The notes under the pieces were generated by a model. It did no database searches. It worked only from the letters and a program-made list of their open reading frames with translations, and was not told where the DNA came from. This document shows, piece by piece, positions 36,051 to 44,663 of a DNA stretch of 64,000 bases; the first letter of the stretch is position 1, and the number at the start of each line of letters is the position of its first letter. The position numbers and the translations under genes are program-made. The stretch comes from Comamonas sp. BIGb0152 (GTDB lineage: Bacteria; Pseudomonadota; Gammaproteobacteria; Burkholderiales; Burkholderiaceae_C): positions 186,001 through 250,000 of the forward strand of contig NZ_JANUDY010000007.1 in assembly GCF_024809975.1 (NCBI RefSeq). Direction: 5' to 3'.

Positions 36051-36097
36051 GCGGCTGGCGCAGCGCAGGCGGCCTGCCCCCAGCACGTTTCAGGCGC

Positions 36098-36121
36098 AAA
36101 AAAACGGGCCAGCAGGCCCGT
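36098..36121 (-). terminator. Terminator downstream of the first roadblock-like gene
   Basis: On the minus strand, ACGGGCC-TGCT-GGCCCGT is a 7-bp perfect stem followed by a run of seven T residues. It ends the roadblock-like transcript before the convergent response-regulator gene. Confidence 0.85.
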
Positions 36122-36144
36122 TCGTCGATGGCGCCAGCGCGCAA

Positions 36145-36504
36145 TCACATGCTCATGTTCGATTCCACATCGGCCACCTTGCGGCGCGCCAGCGCCAGGT
36201 TGGAGCGGGCCTTGTCCAGCACGTAGTAGACGAAGATGCCGGCCAGCTTCTGCGATGGGCGAATGAGGTGGTACTGCTTGCCCAGCGTGATCAGAATGTC
36301 GTCGATGTTGTCGTTCAGGCCCAAGGCCTTCATCGTCTTCATCTTGGCGCGCACCACTTCGGTGTTGCCGGCAGCCGCCAGTTCCATGTCCACGCCGCTG
36401 CCTACGCTGCCCAGCATCATGCCGCTGCTGTAGTCCACCACGGCAGCGCACAGGGCACCGTCCATCGTCATGAGCTCGTTCAAGCTGTCGTTCAGATTTG
36501 CCAT
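36145..36504 (-). CDS. Roadblock/LC7-like small protein (paralogue 1)
   Basis: A 119-residue cytoplasmic protein. The alternating strands and helices (GALCAAVVDYSSGMMLGS, ELAAAGNTEVVRAKM, DDILITLGKQYHLIRP, GIFVYYVLDKARSNLALAR) suggest a roadblock/LC7 (profilin-like) fold. In bacteria such proteins often accompany small GTPases such as MglA or signalling modules. It is nearly the same length as the gene 330 bp upstream and differs from it at only about 20 of 119 positions. It lies next to a kinase-regulator pair. The fold assignment is by pattern only; function is unknown. Confidence 0.72.
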   Translation of the reverse strand: MANLNDSLNELMTMDGALCAAVVDYSSGMMLGSVGSGVDMELAAAGNTEVVRAKMKTMKALGLNDNIDDILITLGKQYHLIRPSQKLAGIFVYYVLDKARSNLALARRKVADVESNMSM

Positions 36505-36834
36505 ATCTACTCCAATCTATGTGACCTAGATCAACCACTACCACCTTATAAAGGTATAGATGATTCTAATAAGTCACTTCTGATCAAAGCAATCATTCCC
36601 TGCACACGGCTGTCACCCACGGCGGACAAAAAGACATGGGAAGCTGCGATTTAGATAGCGCACTTGCTTGTACTGGCTTGATAAATCGCCAAAAGCAGGT
36701 ACGACCATATGCCCTGGAAATCGTAACAAAGCGTATGTTATTTACGACGCAAACGCCGCATCACCGTCCCGCCAAAGCAGGTGGTGAGGCGGCGCAGGCG
36801 CTGCAGCAGTGCTGGCCCGGGGGCCAGCCCGGCA
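36505..36834. other. A+T-rich spacer between the roadblock-like paralogues
   Basis: 330 bp without a convincing gene. The part next to the first paralogue (36505-36760) is distinctly A+T-rich and probably holds its promoter. This makes the two paralogues likely separate transcription units, despite their similarity. The last 70 bp are GC-rich 3' sequence of the upstream paralogue. No clear terminator or operator was found. Confidence 0.5.
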
Positions 36835-37194
36835 TTACATGGTCATTGCGCTTTCGACGTCGGTGACCTTGCGGCGTGCCAGCGCCAGGTTGGCGCGTTT
36901 GTTGTCCAGCACGTAGTACACAAAGATGCCGGCCAGGCGCGAGCAAGGGCGGATGATGTGGTACTGCTTGCCCAGGGTGATGAGGATGTCGTCGATGTTC
37001 TCGTTCAGGCCCAGGGCCTTGATGGTCTTCATCTTGGCGCGCACCACTTCGGTGTTGCCGGCAGCGGCCAGTTCCATGTCCACGCCCGTGCCGGCGCTCG
37101 CCAGCATCATGCCGCTGTTGTAATCCACAACCGCTGCGCACAAAGCGCCGTCCAGAGACATCAGATCATTCAAGCTGTCGGTCAAATTCGCCAT
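36835..37194 (-). CDS. Roadblock/LC7-like small protein (paralogue 2)
   Basis: A 119-residue paralogue of the protein encoded at 36145-36504, with an identical core (VDMELAAAGNTEVVRAKMKT). Most differences are conservative. The clearest cluster is in the loop after the I-R-P segment (CSR against SQK), near residues 84-86, and around LDNKRAN. No signal peptide or membrane segment is present. Retention of two such similar copies suggests distinct partners or expression rather than redundancy. The fold is inferred from pattern; function is unknown. Confidence 0.72.
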   Translation of the reverse strand: MANLTDSLNDLMSLDGALCAAVVDYNSGMMLASAGTGVDMELAAAGNTEVVRAKMKTIKALGLNENIDDILITLGKQYHIIRPCSRLAGIFVYYVLDNKRANLALARRKVTDVESAMTM

Positions 37195-37585
37195 GGAACA
37201 CTCCTGAGAAAGACGGAGGCTCGTGGAAAATTACCGCACCCCGTTGAAAATGATTGTATCTGATCAGATCTGATTTTTATCAAGCTTTGTGCGCTTTTTC
37301 TGACGGGATGCCGCATTTCGGCAACGGTTGTGCTATGCGCGCAGTAGCAGCGCATCCATCAGCCGCGCCTCCAGCGTGGCCTGATATATAGATATGACGA
37401 ACAAGATCATTCAAAGAGTCGAAGCAACTCTCCCGCACAAGGCGCTAGCAGCCCTTGATTACATCCATAAAAGTCATATATCAAAGTGTTTTTAATGGAT
37501 TGATTGCCATGAGGGGTATGGAATAAAGTGTGCTGATGGGTGCGCCCGCGCGCCTGCACTTGTTAAGTATTGAAAGGTAGACACC
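37195..37585. promoter_or_regulatory. Divergent leader region of glcB and roadblock paralogue 2
   Basis: 391 bp without a gene. A+T-rich stretches at 37235-37290 and 37380-37500 probably contain the two divergent promoters. A GAAAGG Shine-Dalgarno precedes the glcB ATG by about 10 bases. I see a Dam-like TGATCAGATCTGATTT cluster near 37260 but no defined operator. Confidence 0.45.
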
Positions 37586-39778
37586 ATGACTGAACGCACC
37601 ACCGTCCACGGCCTGCAAGTGGCCAATGCCCTGTACGACTTTGTGAACACCGATGTCCTGCCCGGCACCGGTGTCGAGCCCGCTGCGTTCTGGCAAGGCT
37701 TTGCGGCCGTCGTCAACGACCTGGCCCCCAAGAACGCCGCCTTGCTGGCCGAGCGCGACCGCCTGCAAACCGAGCTGGACAGCTGGCACAAGGCCCACCC
37801 CGGCCCGATCACCGACATGCCGGCCTACCGCGCGTTTCTGACCCAGATCGGCTACCTGGTCGAACAGCCCCAGGACGTGAAGGCCAGCACCGAAAACGTG
37901 GACTCCGAGCTGGCCGTGCAAGCTGGCCCCCAGCTGGTGGTGCCCATCCTCAACGCCCGCTACGCGCTCAATGCGGCCAATGCCCGCTGGGGCTCGCTGT
38001 ATGACGCGCTCTATGGCACCGATGTGATCAGCGAAGACGGCGGCGCAGAAAAGGGCAAGGGCTACAACCCCGCGCGCGGCGCCAAGGTCATCGCCTTTGC
38101 CCGCCAGTTCCTCGACCAGGCAGCGCCGCTGGCCCAGGGCTCGCATGCCGATGCCACCGGCTACAGCGTCGAAGGCGGCCAACTGGCCGTCTCGCTCAAG
38201 GACGGCAGCAAGACCGGCCTGCAGGATGCCGCCAAGTTCGTTGGCTACCAAGGCGATGCCGCCGCGCCCACGTCGGTGCTGCTGAAGAACCATGGCATCC
38301 ATATCGACATCATCGTCAACAAGGCCACCCCCATTGGCAGCAGCGATGCGGCTGGTGTGTCTGACGTGGTGCTGGAAGCGGCGCTGTCCACCATTCTCGA
38401 CCTGGAAGACTCGGTCGCGGCCGTGGACGCCGAAGACAAGGTCAACGGCTATGCCAACTGGCTGGGCATCCTCAAGGGCAGCCTGACCGAGTCCTTCGAC
38501 AAGGGCGGCAAGACGGTGACCCGTGGCCTCAACCCCGACCGCGAGTACACGGCAGCCAATGGCGACCGGCTCAAGCTCCATGGCCGCTCGCTGATGTTCT
38601 TGCGCAATGTCGGCCACCTGATGACCAACCCCGCCATCCTCTGGGGCGCAGAGAGCCAAGAGATCCCTGAAGGCATCATGGACGCGGTGGTCACTACCGC
38701 CATCGCCATGCACGACCTGCAGGGCAAGGCCGCCCAGGGTATCCGCAACAGCCGCACCGGCAGTGTCTACATCGTCAAGCCCAAGATGCACGGCCCCGCT
38801 GAAGCGGCCTTTGCCAACGAGCTGTTTGGCCGTGTCGAGCAGATGCTGGGCCTGCCGGCCAACACCGTCAAGCTGGGCATCATGGACGAAGAGCGCCGCA
38901 CCACGGTGAACCTGAAAGCCGCCATTGCCGCAGCACCGGCACGCGTGGCCTTTATCAACACCGGCTTTCTGGACCGCACCGGCGATGAAATGCACACCGC
39001 CATGTACGCCGGCCCCATGGTGCGCAAGGCCGACATGAAGACCTGTGCCTGGCTGCCCGCCTATGAAAAGAGCAATGTGCTGGTGGGCCTGAGCATGGGC
39101 CTGCGCGGCCGCGCGCAGATTGGCAAGGGCATGTGGGCCATGCCCGACCTGATGAAGGCCATGCTGGAGCAGAAGATTGCCCAGCCCAAGGCCGGCGCCA
39201 ATACCGCCTGGGTGCCCTCGCCCACCGGCGCCACCCTGCATGCGCTGCACTACCACCAGGTGAATGTGGCCGAGGTGCAAAAGGAGCTGGAAAAGACCAG
39301 CGCCGACACTGAGCGCGACAATCTGCTCAACGCCATCTTGCAAGTGCCCGTGGCCACCAACCCGAACTGGAGCGACGCCGAGAAGCAGCAGGAAGTGGAC
39401 AACAACGTGCAGGGCATTCTGGGCTATGTGGTGCGCTGGATCGACCAGGGCGTGGGCTGCTCCAAGGTGCCCGACATCCACAACGTGGGCCTGATGGAAG
39501 ACCGCGCCACCTTGCGCATCTCCAGCCAGCACATTGCCAACTGGCTGCAGCACGGCATCGTGACCGAGGCCATGGTGCGTGACAGCTTCGCCCGCATGGC
39601 CAAGGTGGTCGATGGGCAGAACGCCGGTGACGCCGCCTACAAAAGCCTGGTGGCCAACCCCCAGGGCGCTGCATTCCAGGCGGCACTGGACCTGGTGTTC
39701 AAGGGCAAGGCGCAACCCTCTGGCTACACCGAGCCCCTGCTCCACGCCTGGCGCCTGAAGGTCAAGGCCGGCGCCTAA
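37586..39778 (+). CDS. glcB: Malate synthase G
   Basis: A 730-residue monomeric enzyme condensing glyoxylate with acetyl-CoA to malate. Typical GlcB blocks include [24 protein letters not shown] (as VNKATP onward), [16 protein letters not shown] with the catalytic acidic residues, the [18 protein letters not shown] loop and [15 protein letters not shown]. The length matches isoform G rather than the shorter isoform A. It permits growth on C2 compounds and acetyl-CoA-yielding substrates, which suits the beta-oxidation genes nearby. It stands alone, without glcDEF, and is followed by two terminators. Confidence 0.97.
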   Translation: MTERTTVHGLQVANALYDFVNTDVLPGTGVEPAAFWQGFAAVVNDLAPKNAALLAERDRLQTELDSWHKAHPGPITDMPAYRAFLTQIGYLVEQPQDVKASTENVDSELAVQAGPQLVVPILNARYALNAANARWGSLYDALYGTDVISEDGGAEKGKGYNPARGAKVIAFARQFLDQAAPLAQGSHADATGYSVEGGQLAVSLKDGSKTGLQDAAKFVGYQGDAAAPTSVLLKNHGIHIDIIVNKATPIGSSDAAGVSDVVLEAALSTILDLEDSVAAVDAEDKVNGYANWLGILKGSLTESFDKGGKTVTRGLNPDREYTAANGDRLKLHGRSLMFLRNVGHLMTNPAILWGAESQEIPEGIMDAVVTTAIAMHDLQGKAAQGIRNSRTGSVYIVKPKMHGPAEAAFANELFGRVEQMLGLPANTVKLGIMDEERRTTVNLKAAIAAAPARVAFINTGFLDRTGDEMHTAMYAGPMVRKADMKTCAWLPAYEKSNVLVGLSMGLRGRAQIGKGMWAMPDLMKAMLEQKIAQPKAGANTAWVPSPTGATLHALHYHQVNVAEVQKELEKTSADTERDNLLNAILQVPVATNPNWSDAEKQQEVDNNVQGILGYVVRWIDQGVGCSKVPDIHNVGLMEDRATLRISSQHIANWLQHGIVTEAMVRDSFARMAKVVDGQNAGDAAYKSLVANPQGAAFQAALDLVFKGKAQPSGYTEPLLHAWRLKVKAGA

Positions 39779-39831
39779 AAATCGCGCCCCAAGGGTGCCA
39801 GGCCCAGCGCTTGGCCGACCCGCCACACACC

Positions 39832-39863
39832 GAGAGCAGTCCCCAGGGGCTGCTCTCTTTTTT
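39832..39863 (+). terminator. First glcB terminator
   Basis: GAGAGCAG-T-CCCC pairs with GGGG-C-TGCTCTC around a one-base loop, giving a long GC-rich stem with a small bulge. It is followed by six T residues. Confidence 0.88.
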
Positions 39864-39894
39864 ATGGCAACTCGGCTAGCCTGGCTCTGCGCCC

Positions 39895-39917
39895 GCCCAC
39901 TTTGGGTGGGCTTTTTT
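39895..39917 (+). terminator. Second, tandem glcB terminator
   Basis: GCCCAC-TTTGG-GTGGGC is a 6-bp stem followed by six T residues, 32 bases after the first terminator. The pair insulates the A+T-rich region and the export locus beyond from glcB read-through. Confidence 0.85.
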
Positions 39918-40196
39918 ACTTATTCGTAAAAACAAACCACAAAGGTAAAGCACATCGCCAAATTGCAGGTGTTTGTAAAGAATGCTCGACGCATTTATCA
40001 AATTTATAAGCTCTTTTGTAATCCGCTTGTTACGCACATATTGTTTTTCTATAGGCAAATTATTAAAACCAAATCTACTTGCTACCAAATATTTCCCATG
40101 TCATGAAATATTCATGATTCACCCGGTTTCATATCGTCATCTCTCTGCACCCGTCAGCAGTTAAAAACACGCCTTAGCAAGTTTTCGTCTATCGGC
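39918..40196 (+). promoter_or_regulatory. A+T-rich control region of the CsgG-like export locus
   Basis: About 280 bp with far lower G+C than the genome around it. It contains an 8-bp inverted repeat AATATTTC-N9-GAAATATT (40088-40112) and a near-palindrome around TCATGAAATATTCATGA. Short open frames on either strand run into the glcB terminators and are not credible genes. This is the probable promoter region of the small exported proteins and a possible silencer/nucleoid-protein target. Confidence 0.55.
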
Positions 40197-40211
40197 AAGG
40201 AGATATTGACC

Positions 40212-40625
40212 ATGGGCCATCAATCCATTCCCCATCACCCACCGACCTTGGTGCATGCGTTGGCAGCACCGCGCCACCTGCTGCTGTGGGCGGGCTTGTG
40301 CCTGAGTGCCTCGGTACTCGCACAGAACAACCAGCAAGTCGTGGTCAATGGCGGCGTGGTCAATATCTCCGGCCCGGCAGCGCATGCGGTGATGAATATC
40401 TCATCGAACAAGAACATACGGCACATACGCGGCAACAACCAGGTGACCTCGGTCAATGGCGTGGTCGCGAACATGGCCAGTTTCGGCGCCTACAGCGAAC
40501 TGAATATTGCCTCGCGCAATGGCGGCGTCGGCAGCGGCAGCCAGGTCGTCTCGGTCGGTGGGCCCGTGGTCAATCAGGCCACCGGCGCCGGCATGCGCAG
40601 CGTAGTGAACATTGGCGGACGGTAG
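40212..40625 (+). CDS. Exported repeat protein A of the CsgG-like locus
   Basis: A 137-residue exported protein. The ATG at 40212 lies 9 bases after AAGGAG. The signal peptide is long and ends near ASVLA (residue 38). The mature protein is three imperfect 27-35-residue repeats (41-67, 76-104, 110-137). Each starts Q-V-V/T-x-V-x-G-x-V-x-N and ends N-I-x-S/G, and is rich in Asn, Gly, Val and Ser. No enzyme motif is present. The composition suggests a beta-solenoid or amyloid-like subunit. Similar units occur in the next two small proteins and in the last gene of the locus. It is a candidate substrate of the CsgG-like pore. Confidence 0.75.
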   Translation: MGHQSIPHHPPTLVHALAAPRHLLLWAGLCLSASVLAQNNQQVVVNGGVVNISGPAAHAVMNISSNKNIRHIRGNNQVTSVNGVVANMASFGAYSELNIASRNGGVGSGSQVVSVGGPVVNQATGAGMRSVVNIGGR

Positions 40626-40743
40626 CAGGGCGCCATGCTGCTGCACGTTGATGAACGGTTCGGTTTCTCCGACATGGGGAGCTGACTGCAGAGGTGCATA
40701 CACAGTAAATGCACCATATTCTTTCAGTAAAGAGGAGATTTTT

Positions 40744-41043
40744 ATGAAGAAGTTTTTCGCAGTTCTGGTTTCGGTTTCCGCTATCGCCCTGTCCGCACAA
40801 GCGGAAGTCAAGATCAAAGGCAACAATGACCAGAAGGTCACCGTGAAAAACGGCGCAGTGGCCAATATGGCCATTGGCGCCGGTGCCACGGCCAAGCAAA
40901 ACCTGGCCTCCAACAAAGGCAATGTGAATATCGGTGGCAATAACAAGCAAGAAGTCTCGGTCACCAACGGTGCTGTCGCCAATATGGCCATCGGCGCGAT
41001 GACCAAGGCCGAGCAGAACCTCGCCTCCAACGACGGCAAGTAA
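40744..41043 (+). CDS. Exported repeat protein B of the CsgG-like locus
   Basis: A 99-residue exported protein with a clean signal peptide (MKKFFAVLVSVSAIALSAQA) and a strong AGAGGAG ribosome-binding site. The mature chain is two near-identical units with a 39-residue (117-bp) period: GNNDQKVTVKNGAVANMAIG (26-45) and GNNKQEVSVTNGAVANMAIG (65-84), each followed by QNLASN. With no other domain, it looks like a pure polymer-forming subunit. It follows protein A by 118 bp, with its own ribosome-binding site. Function is inferred from repeat architecture and context. Confidence 0.8.
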   Translation: MKKFFAVLVSVSAIALSAQAEVKIKGNNDQKVTVKNGAVANMAIGAGATAKQNLASNKGNVNIGGNNKQEVSVTNGAVANMAIGAMTKAEQNLASNDGK

Positions 41044-41062
41044 TCCCCCACCCTTCATCAGC

Positions 41063-41103
41063 GCTGGCCACAGAATGCGCACACAGCGCATTCTCTGGTC
41101 AGC
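41063..41103. other. Long hairpin between exported-protein genes B and C
   Basis: An 18-bp imperfect inverted repeat surrounds an ACACA loop. The inner arms CAGAATGCGC and GCGCATTCTCTG pair almost fully; overall there is one mismatch and one G-T pair. No T-run follows directly. It may attenuate read-through or stabilise the upstream mRNA, so that gene B is made in excess. Confidence 0.7.
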
Positions 41104-41118
41104 CACTCAAAAAAAGAT

Positions 41119-41189
41119 CCTCTGCAAAGCCTTCGCCTCGGGACAGGGATGCGGCCGCATTCAAACCCGGGCAGGGCGTTGTGCAGAGG
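41119..41189. mobile_element. 71-bp MITE-like element, copy 1
   Basis: The ends are CCTCTGCAAAG and an inverted version (GTGCAGAGG). Six short blocks (CTCTGCAA, TCGCC, GGATGCGG, TTCARACC, GGCAGGG, GCAGAGG) recur in the same order, reversed, at 48888-48971. It encodes nothing and sits in the leader of gene C, ending 21 bases before its start. It is probably a non-autonomous element or IS-end remnant. Confidence 0.5.
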
Positions 41190-41209
41190 GTTGCTCAAGG
41201 AGACTGCGC

Positions 41210-41545
41210 ATGAAAGCCAGCTATGTCGGAGTATGGGTTCTCTGCCTGCTAAGCGCCGCAGCGCAGGCGCAACAAAAGCCGCCTGCAGGCCGCAGCGGGC
41301 TCGATCCGGCCTCGCGCAACAAAGTCAGCAACGCCATGGCCCGCAACTACCTGACGGAGCAGGACTCCCGCTCCACCATCGAACGGGAAATGGTCACCGG
41401 CCCTTCGGGCAAGAACTGCAACACCAGCGTCGGTGCGGCGCCGCAGATCAATGAAGGCACTGCCGGCATCGGCAACCGCTATGGCGCAGGCAATGCCGAC
41501 CAGGTGACCGTCGTACGAGGCTCCGTGATCAACATCTGCAAATAA
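41210..41545 (+). CDS. Exported two-cysteine protein C of the CsgG-like locus
   Basis: A 111-residue exported protein with a signal peptide ending AAAQA (residue 20) and an AAGGAG ribosome-binding site. The mature part has a charged helical half (about 25-62), then a Gly/Asn-rich half with Cys70 and Cys110 that could form a disulfide. It ends with one copy of the locus motif (DQVTVVRGSVINIC, 97-110). The cysteines set it apart from proteins A and B and suggest a cap, nucleator or anchor rather than the main subunit. That role is inference. A duplicated remnant of its last codons lies 40 bases downstream. Confidence 0.72.
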   Translation: MKASYVGVWVLCLLSAAAQAQQKPPAGRSGLDPASRNKVSNAMARNYLTEQDSRSTIEREMVTGPSGKNCNTSVGAAPQINEGTAGIGNRYGAGNADQVTVVRGSVINICK

Positions 41546-41586
41546 GCGTGGTGAACACAACCCTTGATACCTCGTTGCCAAGCCTT

Positions 41587-41616
41587 GTCGTACGTTTGAT
41601 CAACCTCTGCAAATAA
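41587..41616 (+). pseudogene. Remnant duplicate of the 3' end of gene C
   Basis: This stretch translates as VVRLINLCK-stop, against VVRGSVINICK-stop at the true end of gene C, 74 bases earlier. The DNA match includes GTCGTACG and TCAACCTCTGCAAATAA. No start or upstream coding region accompanies it, so it is a leftover of a tandem duplication or recombination in the intergenic region. Confidence 0.65.
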
Positions 41617-41750
41617 ACACGATGGTTTCTGTGCCAGAGACTGAAAACTCTGCGCCGCCACCCCGGGACGAGGGAGCCCGGCAGGACGCTGGCCACAGCG
41701 GCAACTCCGCCGCAGGCGCAGCCCCACCATCGCCATAACGAATAACCACC

Positions 41751-43412
41751 ATGCACCTTTCATCGATTCGCCGCCTGGCCCTCGCGCCCTGCGTGCTGGC
41801 CTTGTCTGCCTGCAGCATCCAGCCCACCCTGTCCGACCGCAAGGACATCATCGAAAAAGGCATCACCGAACAGTCGCCCCTGGTCACGCCCACCAAATCC
41901 GCATCGGCCATGCGCGAAGGCCTGGCCTGCATGGACCGCATGCTGGCCGCCGAGCAGGTGCCCTCCACCCTGGTCGCGGTCAAGAGCATCCCCGATCCCT
42001 CGGGGCTCTTCTCCACCGGCACCAAGGAGATGGTGATCACCGCGCTGTCGCGCATGTCGCGCACCAGCCAGGCGTTCCGGGTGGTGGACTATGAAATCGA
42101 TGCCCTCAAGCAGGACACCGTGCAGACGATGACCAGCCTGCTGCTCAACAACGGCCAGATCGAGCTGCGCAAGCCGCAGATCTACGTCTCGGGCGCCATC
42201 AGCTTTGGCGACAAGACGGTGGTCTCCAAGCGCAGCAGCCTGGGGGTCTCCACCGCCAGCACCGACACCGGCTACAGCTGGGACTTGCTGGGCACGGTCG
42301 TCGGCCTGGATCTGCACCTGGGCGATATGAACTCCCGCACGCTCTACCCCGGCCTGGATTCGGCCAATGAGCTGGTGGTCGCCACCGGCGGCCGCTCGGT
42401 CGAGATTGGCGGGCGCGCCACCGGCCTGCCCAAGCACATCTACCGCCTGGGTGTGCAGTACGAAGTGGCTGCCGACGTGAACCAGGGCGCGGGCGCCGCC
42501 GTGCGCCTGCTGGTCGATCTGGCCACCATCGAGCTGGTGGGCAAATGGGCCAAGGTGCCGTACTGGGAATGCATTGACTACGAGCAGAACCACCCCGAGT
42601 TCAAGCGCCAGATGCGCACCTGGTTTGACGAGCAAGGCGCTGCCGACCGCATCAACCTGGCCCAGCGCGTGCTGCAGGCCGAAGGGGCCTGGAACGGCCC
42701 CATCGATGGCACGGACTCCACTGCGCTGCGCAATGCACTGGCGCTCTACCAGGCATCGCTGGATCTGACCCCCGTAGGTGTCGTCAATTTCGAGACCTAT
42801 ATGGGCTTGCTGCGCCTGTATGCCGGCATGTCGGCCGATGACAAGATCGCCTCCAGCTACTCGCCGCAAAGCAATGCGCTGCAGCCGCGCCCCCACGGCC
42901 TGCCTGACAACGAAACCACCAGCGATGCACTGACCCTGTCCCTGCTCGGCCACAAGGAATCATTGCTGCCGGTGGGCAGCTCGGTGGTGCTGCGCGTGGC
43001 ACCGGTGCGCACCGGCTTTCTCTACTGCTACTACCAAGATGCCGCCCAGGTGGTCACCCAGGTCTACCCCAACCCGCAGCAGCAGGCGGTGGTGGCCCAG
43101 GGCCGCATGGGCCTGATGGTGCCCGATGTATCGCAGGCCAACTCCTTCCTGATCGAGACGGCCCGCCCCGGGGTGGAGCAGGTCTACTGCGCCCAAACCG
43201 CCAAGCCGCTGACCGGCCGCGTGCCTGTGGCGCTGACCCAGGCCCAGCTCGCCCCCATCGAAGGGGTGAGTACCATCGAGGCCGTGCAGCAGCAGATCGC
43301 CGCGCAGACCGGCGTCATCGCCCAGTCGCAGCTGCGCTGGGAGGTGGAAGGCCCCGTCGCCGTGGTCCCCGCCCCGCCCGCCGCACCGGCGCGGCGCGGA
43401 AAGCAACGATGA
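41751..43412 (+). CDS. CsgG/HfaB-like outer-membrane lipoprotein with PG-binding and DUF4384-like domains
   Basis: A 553-residue lipoprotein with lipobox LSAC (Cys21). Residues about 50-290 match the CsgG/HfaB secretion-channel pattern: an LxCM start, MVITALSRM, FRVVDYE, QIYVSGAISFGD, VVGLDLHLGDMNSRTL and GAAVRLLVDLATIELVGK. A peptidoglycan-binding-1-like unit follows (about 303-355; LAQRVLQAEGAWNGPIDG). A DUF4384-like domain comes next (about 400-470; LLPVGSSVVLRVAP, GFLYCYYQD), then a Pro/Ala tail. CsgG is a 9-fold outer-membrane pore for curli, and HfaB exports holdfast anchors. The extra domains could tie the pore to the cell wall. ATGA overlap couples it to the next gene. Confidence 0.78.
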   Translation: MHLSSIRRLALAPCVLALSACSIQPTLSDRKDIIEKGITEQSPLVTPTKSASAMREGLACMDRMLAAEQVPSTLVAVKSIPDPSGLFSTGTKEMVITALSRMSRTSQAFRVVDYEIDALKQDTVQTMTSLLLNNGQIELRKPQIYVSGAISFGDKTVVSKRSSLGVSTASTDTGYSWDLLGTVVGLDLHLGDMNSRTLYPGLDSANELVVATGGRSVEIGGRATGLPKHIYRLGVQYEVAADVNQGAGAAVRLLVDLATIELVGKWAKVPYWECIDYEQNHPEFKRQMRTWFDEQGAADRINLAQRVLQAEGAWNGPIDGTDSTALRNALALYQASLDLTPVGVVNFETYMGLLRLYAGMSADDKIASSYSPQSNALQPRPHGLPDNETTSDALTLSLLGHKESLLPVGSSVVLRVAPVRTGFLYCYYQDAAQVVTQVYPNPQQQAVVAQGRMGLMVPDVSQANSFLIETARPGVEQVYCAQTAKPLTGRVPVALTQAQLAPIEGVSTIEAVQQQIAAQTGVIAQSQLRWEVEGPVAVVPAPPAAPARRGKQR

Positions 43413-44644
43413 AGTGCCTTGTTCGCACCAGCCGCCTGGCTGGCATCGCCACCCTTGCCAGCGGGCTGCTGCTGCAGGCCTGCGCCAGCTGGGCCGCCAT
43501 TGTGCTGCCCTCCGCCGGGCCCGGCGATGCCGGCAGCAGCCAGGCGCCAGCGGCGCCCGCCTCCGGCTCTTCGATACGCATGCCGGCACAGCGCAGCGAT
43601 GCCAGCTTGCAGGCCCTGCGCCAGCAAGCGCAGGAAGGCCAGAGCAGCGCCCAGTTCGAGCTGGGCATGTACTACTACCAGAACGCCGGCCTGCCCCAAG
43701 CCGGGGCCCAGGCCCGCCAGTGGCTGGGCCAGGCCGCGGCGCAAGGCGATGCGCGGGCCATGGCTGCGCTGGGCTATATGCTGGGCACCGGCACCGGCGG
43801 TGTGCGCGATGTACCCCTTGGCCGCCAGTGGCTGCAGCGCGCCGCCGATGCCCAGCTGGGCAAGGCCACCTACCTGCTGTCCCTGGTTGAACGCAAGGTC
43901 ACCGGCCCCAAGGCCATGCAGCAGGCCCGTTTGCTGCTGGAGCAGGCCGCGCGCGATGGCGATGCCATGGCGCTCAATGACCTGGGCGTGGAGCGCGAGC
44001 TGGAAGGCCGCATGAACGACGCCAAGGAGCTGTATGCCCAAGCCCAGGCCAAAGGCAGCCAGACGGCGGCACAGAACCTGGGCCGCATCGCCAGCTACCA
44101 GCGCGCCAACACCTCCGAGCAACTCGCCCGGCTGCGCGCCCGCGCCGATGAAGGCAATGCCAATGCACTGCTGGAGCTGGCCTACCGCTACCACCTGGGG
44201 CGCGGCGTGCAGCGCAATTTCGCCACCGCCATCCAGTACTACCGGCGCGCCGCCGATGCGGGCTCATCCAAGGCCCGCGAGTTTCTGGCGCTGATCTTCA
44301 GCCGCAGCAACGACAAGCAGCCGGTGATTGACGAGGCATGGATGCAAGAGCTGGCCGCGCGCATCAATGCCGTTGCCTTGCAGGTCGAAGAAAAGCACCC
44401 CAGCGCCCCGCCCGACCGCCCCCAACGCGTGGCTGACCCGCTCGCCCAACTGAGCCAGCAGCCCTTTGCCTGGCCGCAGGCGCCTGCAAGCGATGCAGAT
44501 GCAGATGCCAACGTCTCGATGGATACCAACAGCCCACCGCTCTCGCAGGAGCAGGTGGCGCCCAACGAGGGGGTTCCCGTTCCCGCGCATGCCCCGCGCA
44601 TGCCGCCCTCCAACCTCAGCCACAACGCGCCGCTGTCCCCGTAG
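43409..44644 (+). CDS. Sel1-repeat lipoprotein
   Basis: A 411-residue lipoprotein with lipobox LQAC (Cys25). Residues about 65-290 form five to six Sel1-like repeats (AQFELGMYYYQNAG, AMAALGYMLGTGTGGVRD, ALLELAYRYHLGRGVQRN), a solenoid used for protein-protein contacts. A low-complexity Pro/Ser/Asp tail follows (about 325-411). It is translationally coupled to the CsgG-like gene by ATGA. It is a plausible periplasmic scaffold or accessory factor of the export pore, in the place occupied by CsgE/F or HfaD in known systems, but it is not homologous to them. Confidence 0.82.
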   Translation: MKCLVRTSRLAGIATLASGLLLQACASWAAIVLPSAGPGDAGSSQAPAAPASGSSIRMPAQRSDASLQALRQQAQEGQSSAQFELGMYYYQNAGLPQAGAQARQWLGQAAAQGDARAMAALGYMLGTGTGGVRDVPLGRQWLQRAADAQLGKATYLLSLVERKVTGPKAMQQARLLLEQAARDGDAMALNDLGVERELEGRMNDAKELYAQAQAKGSQTAAQNLGRIASYQRANTSEQLARLRARADEGNANALLELAYRYHLGRGVQRNFATAIQYYRRAADAGSSKAREFLALIFSRSNDKQPVIDEAWMQELAARINAVALQVEEKHPSAPPDRPQRVADPLAQLSQQPFAWPQAPASDADADANVSMDTNSPPLSQEQVAPNEGVPVPAHAPRMPPSNLSHNAPLSP

Positions 44645-44663
44645 CGCAAGAAAGGAAAAAACC

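Noticed and set aside
37481..39826. Long minus-strand open frame opposite malate synthase G
   Set aside because: It mirrors glcB almost end to end, has a low-complexity Gly/His/Val composition and no recognisable family. glcB is unambiguous.
39876..40088. Minus-strand 70-codon frame in the A+T-rich region before gene A
   Set aside because: Its 3' end runs through the second glcB terminator. It has no ribosome-binding site or recognisable similarity, so the region is better explained as a promoter.
40212..41545. Genuine curli csgA/csgB genes
   Set aside because: The repeats lack the curlin S-x5-Q-x4-N-x5-Q spacing, and csgD, csgE and csgF are absent. Only a general analogy to curli is supported.
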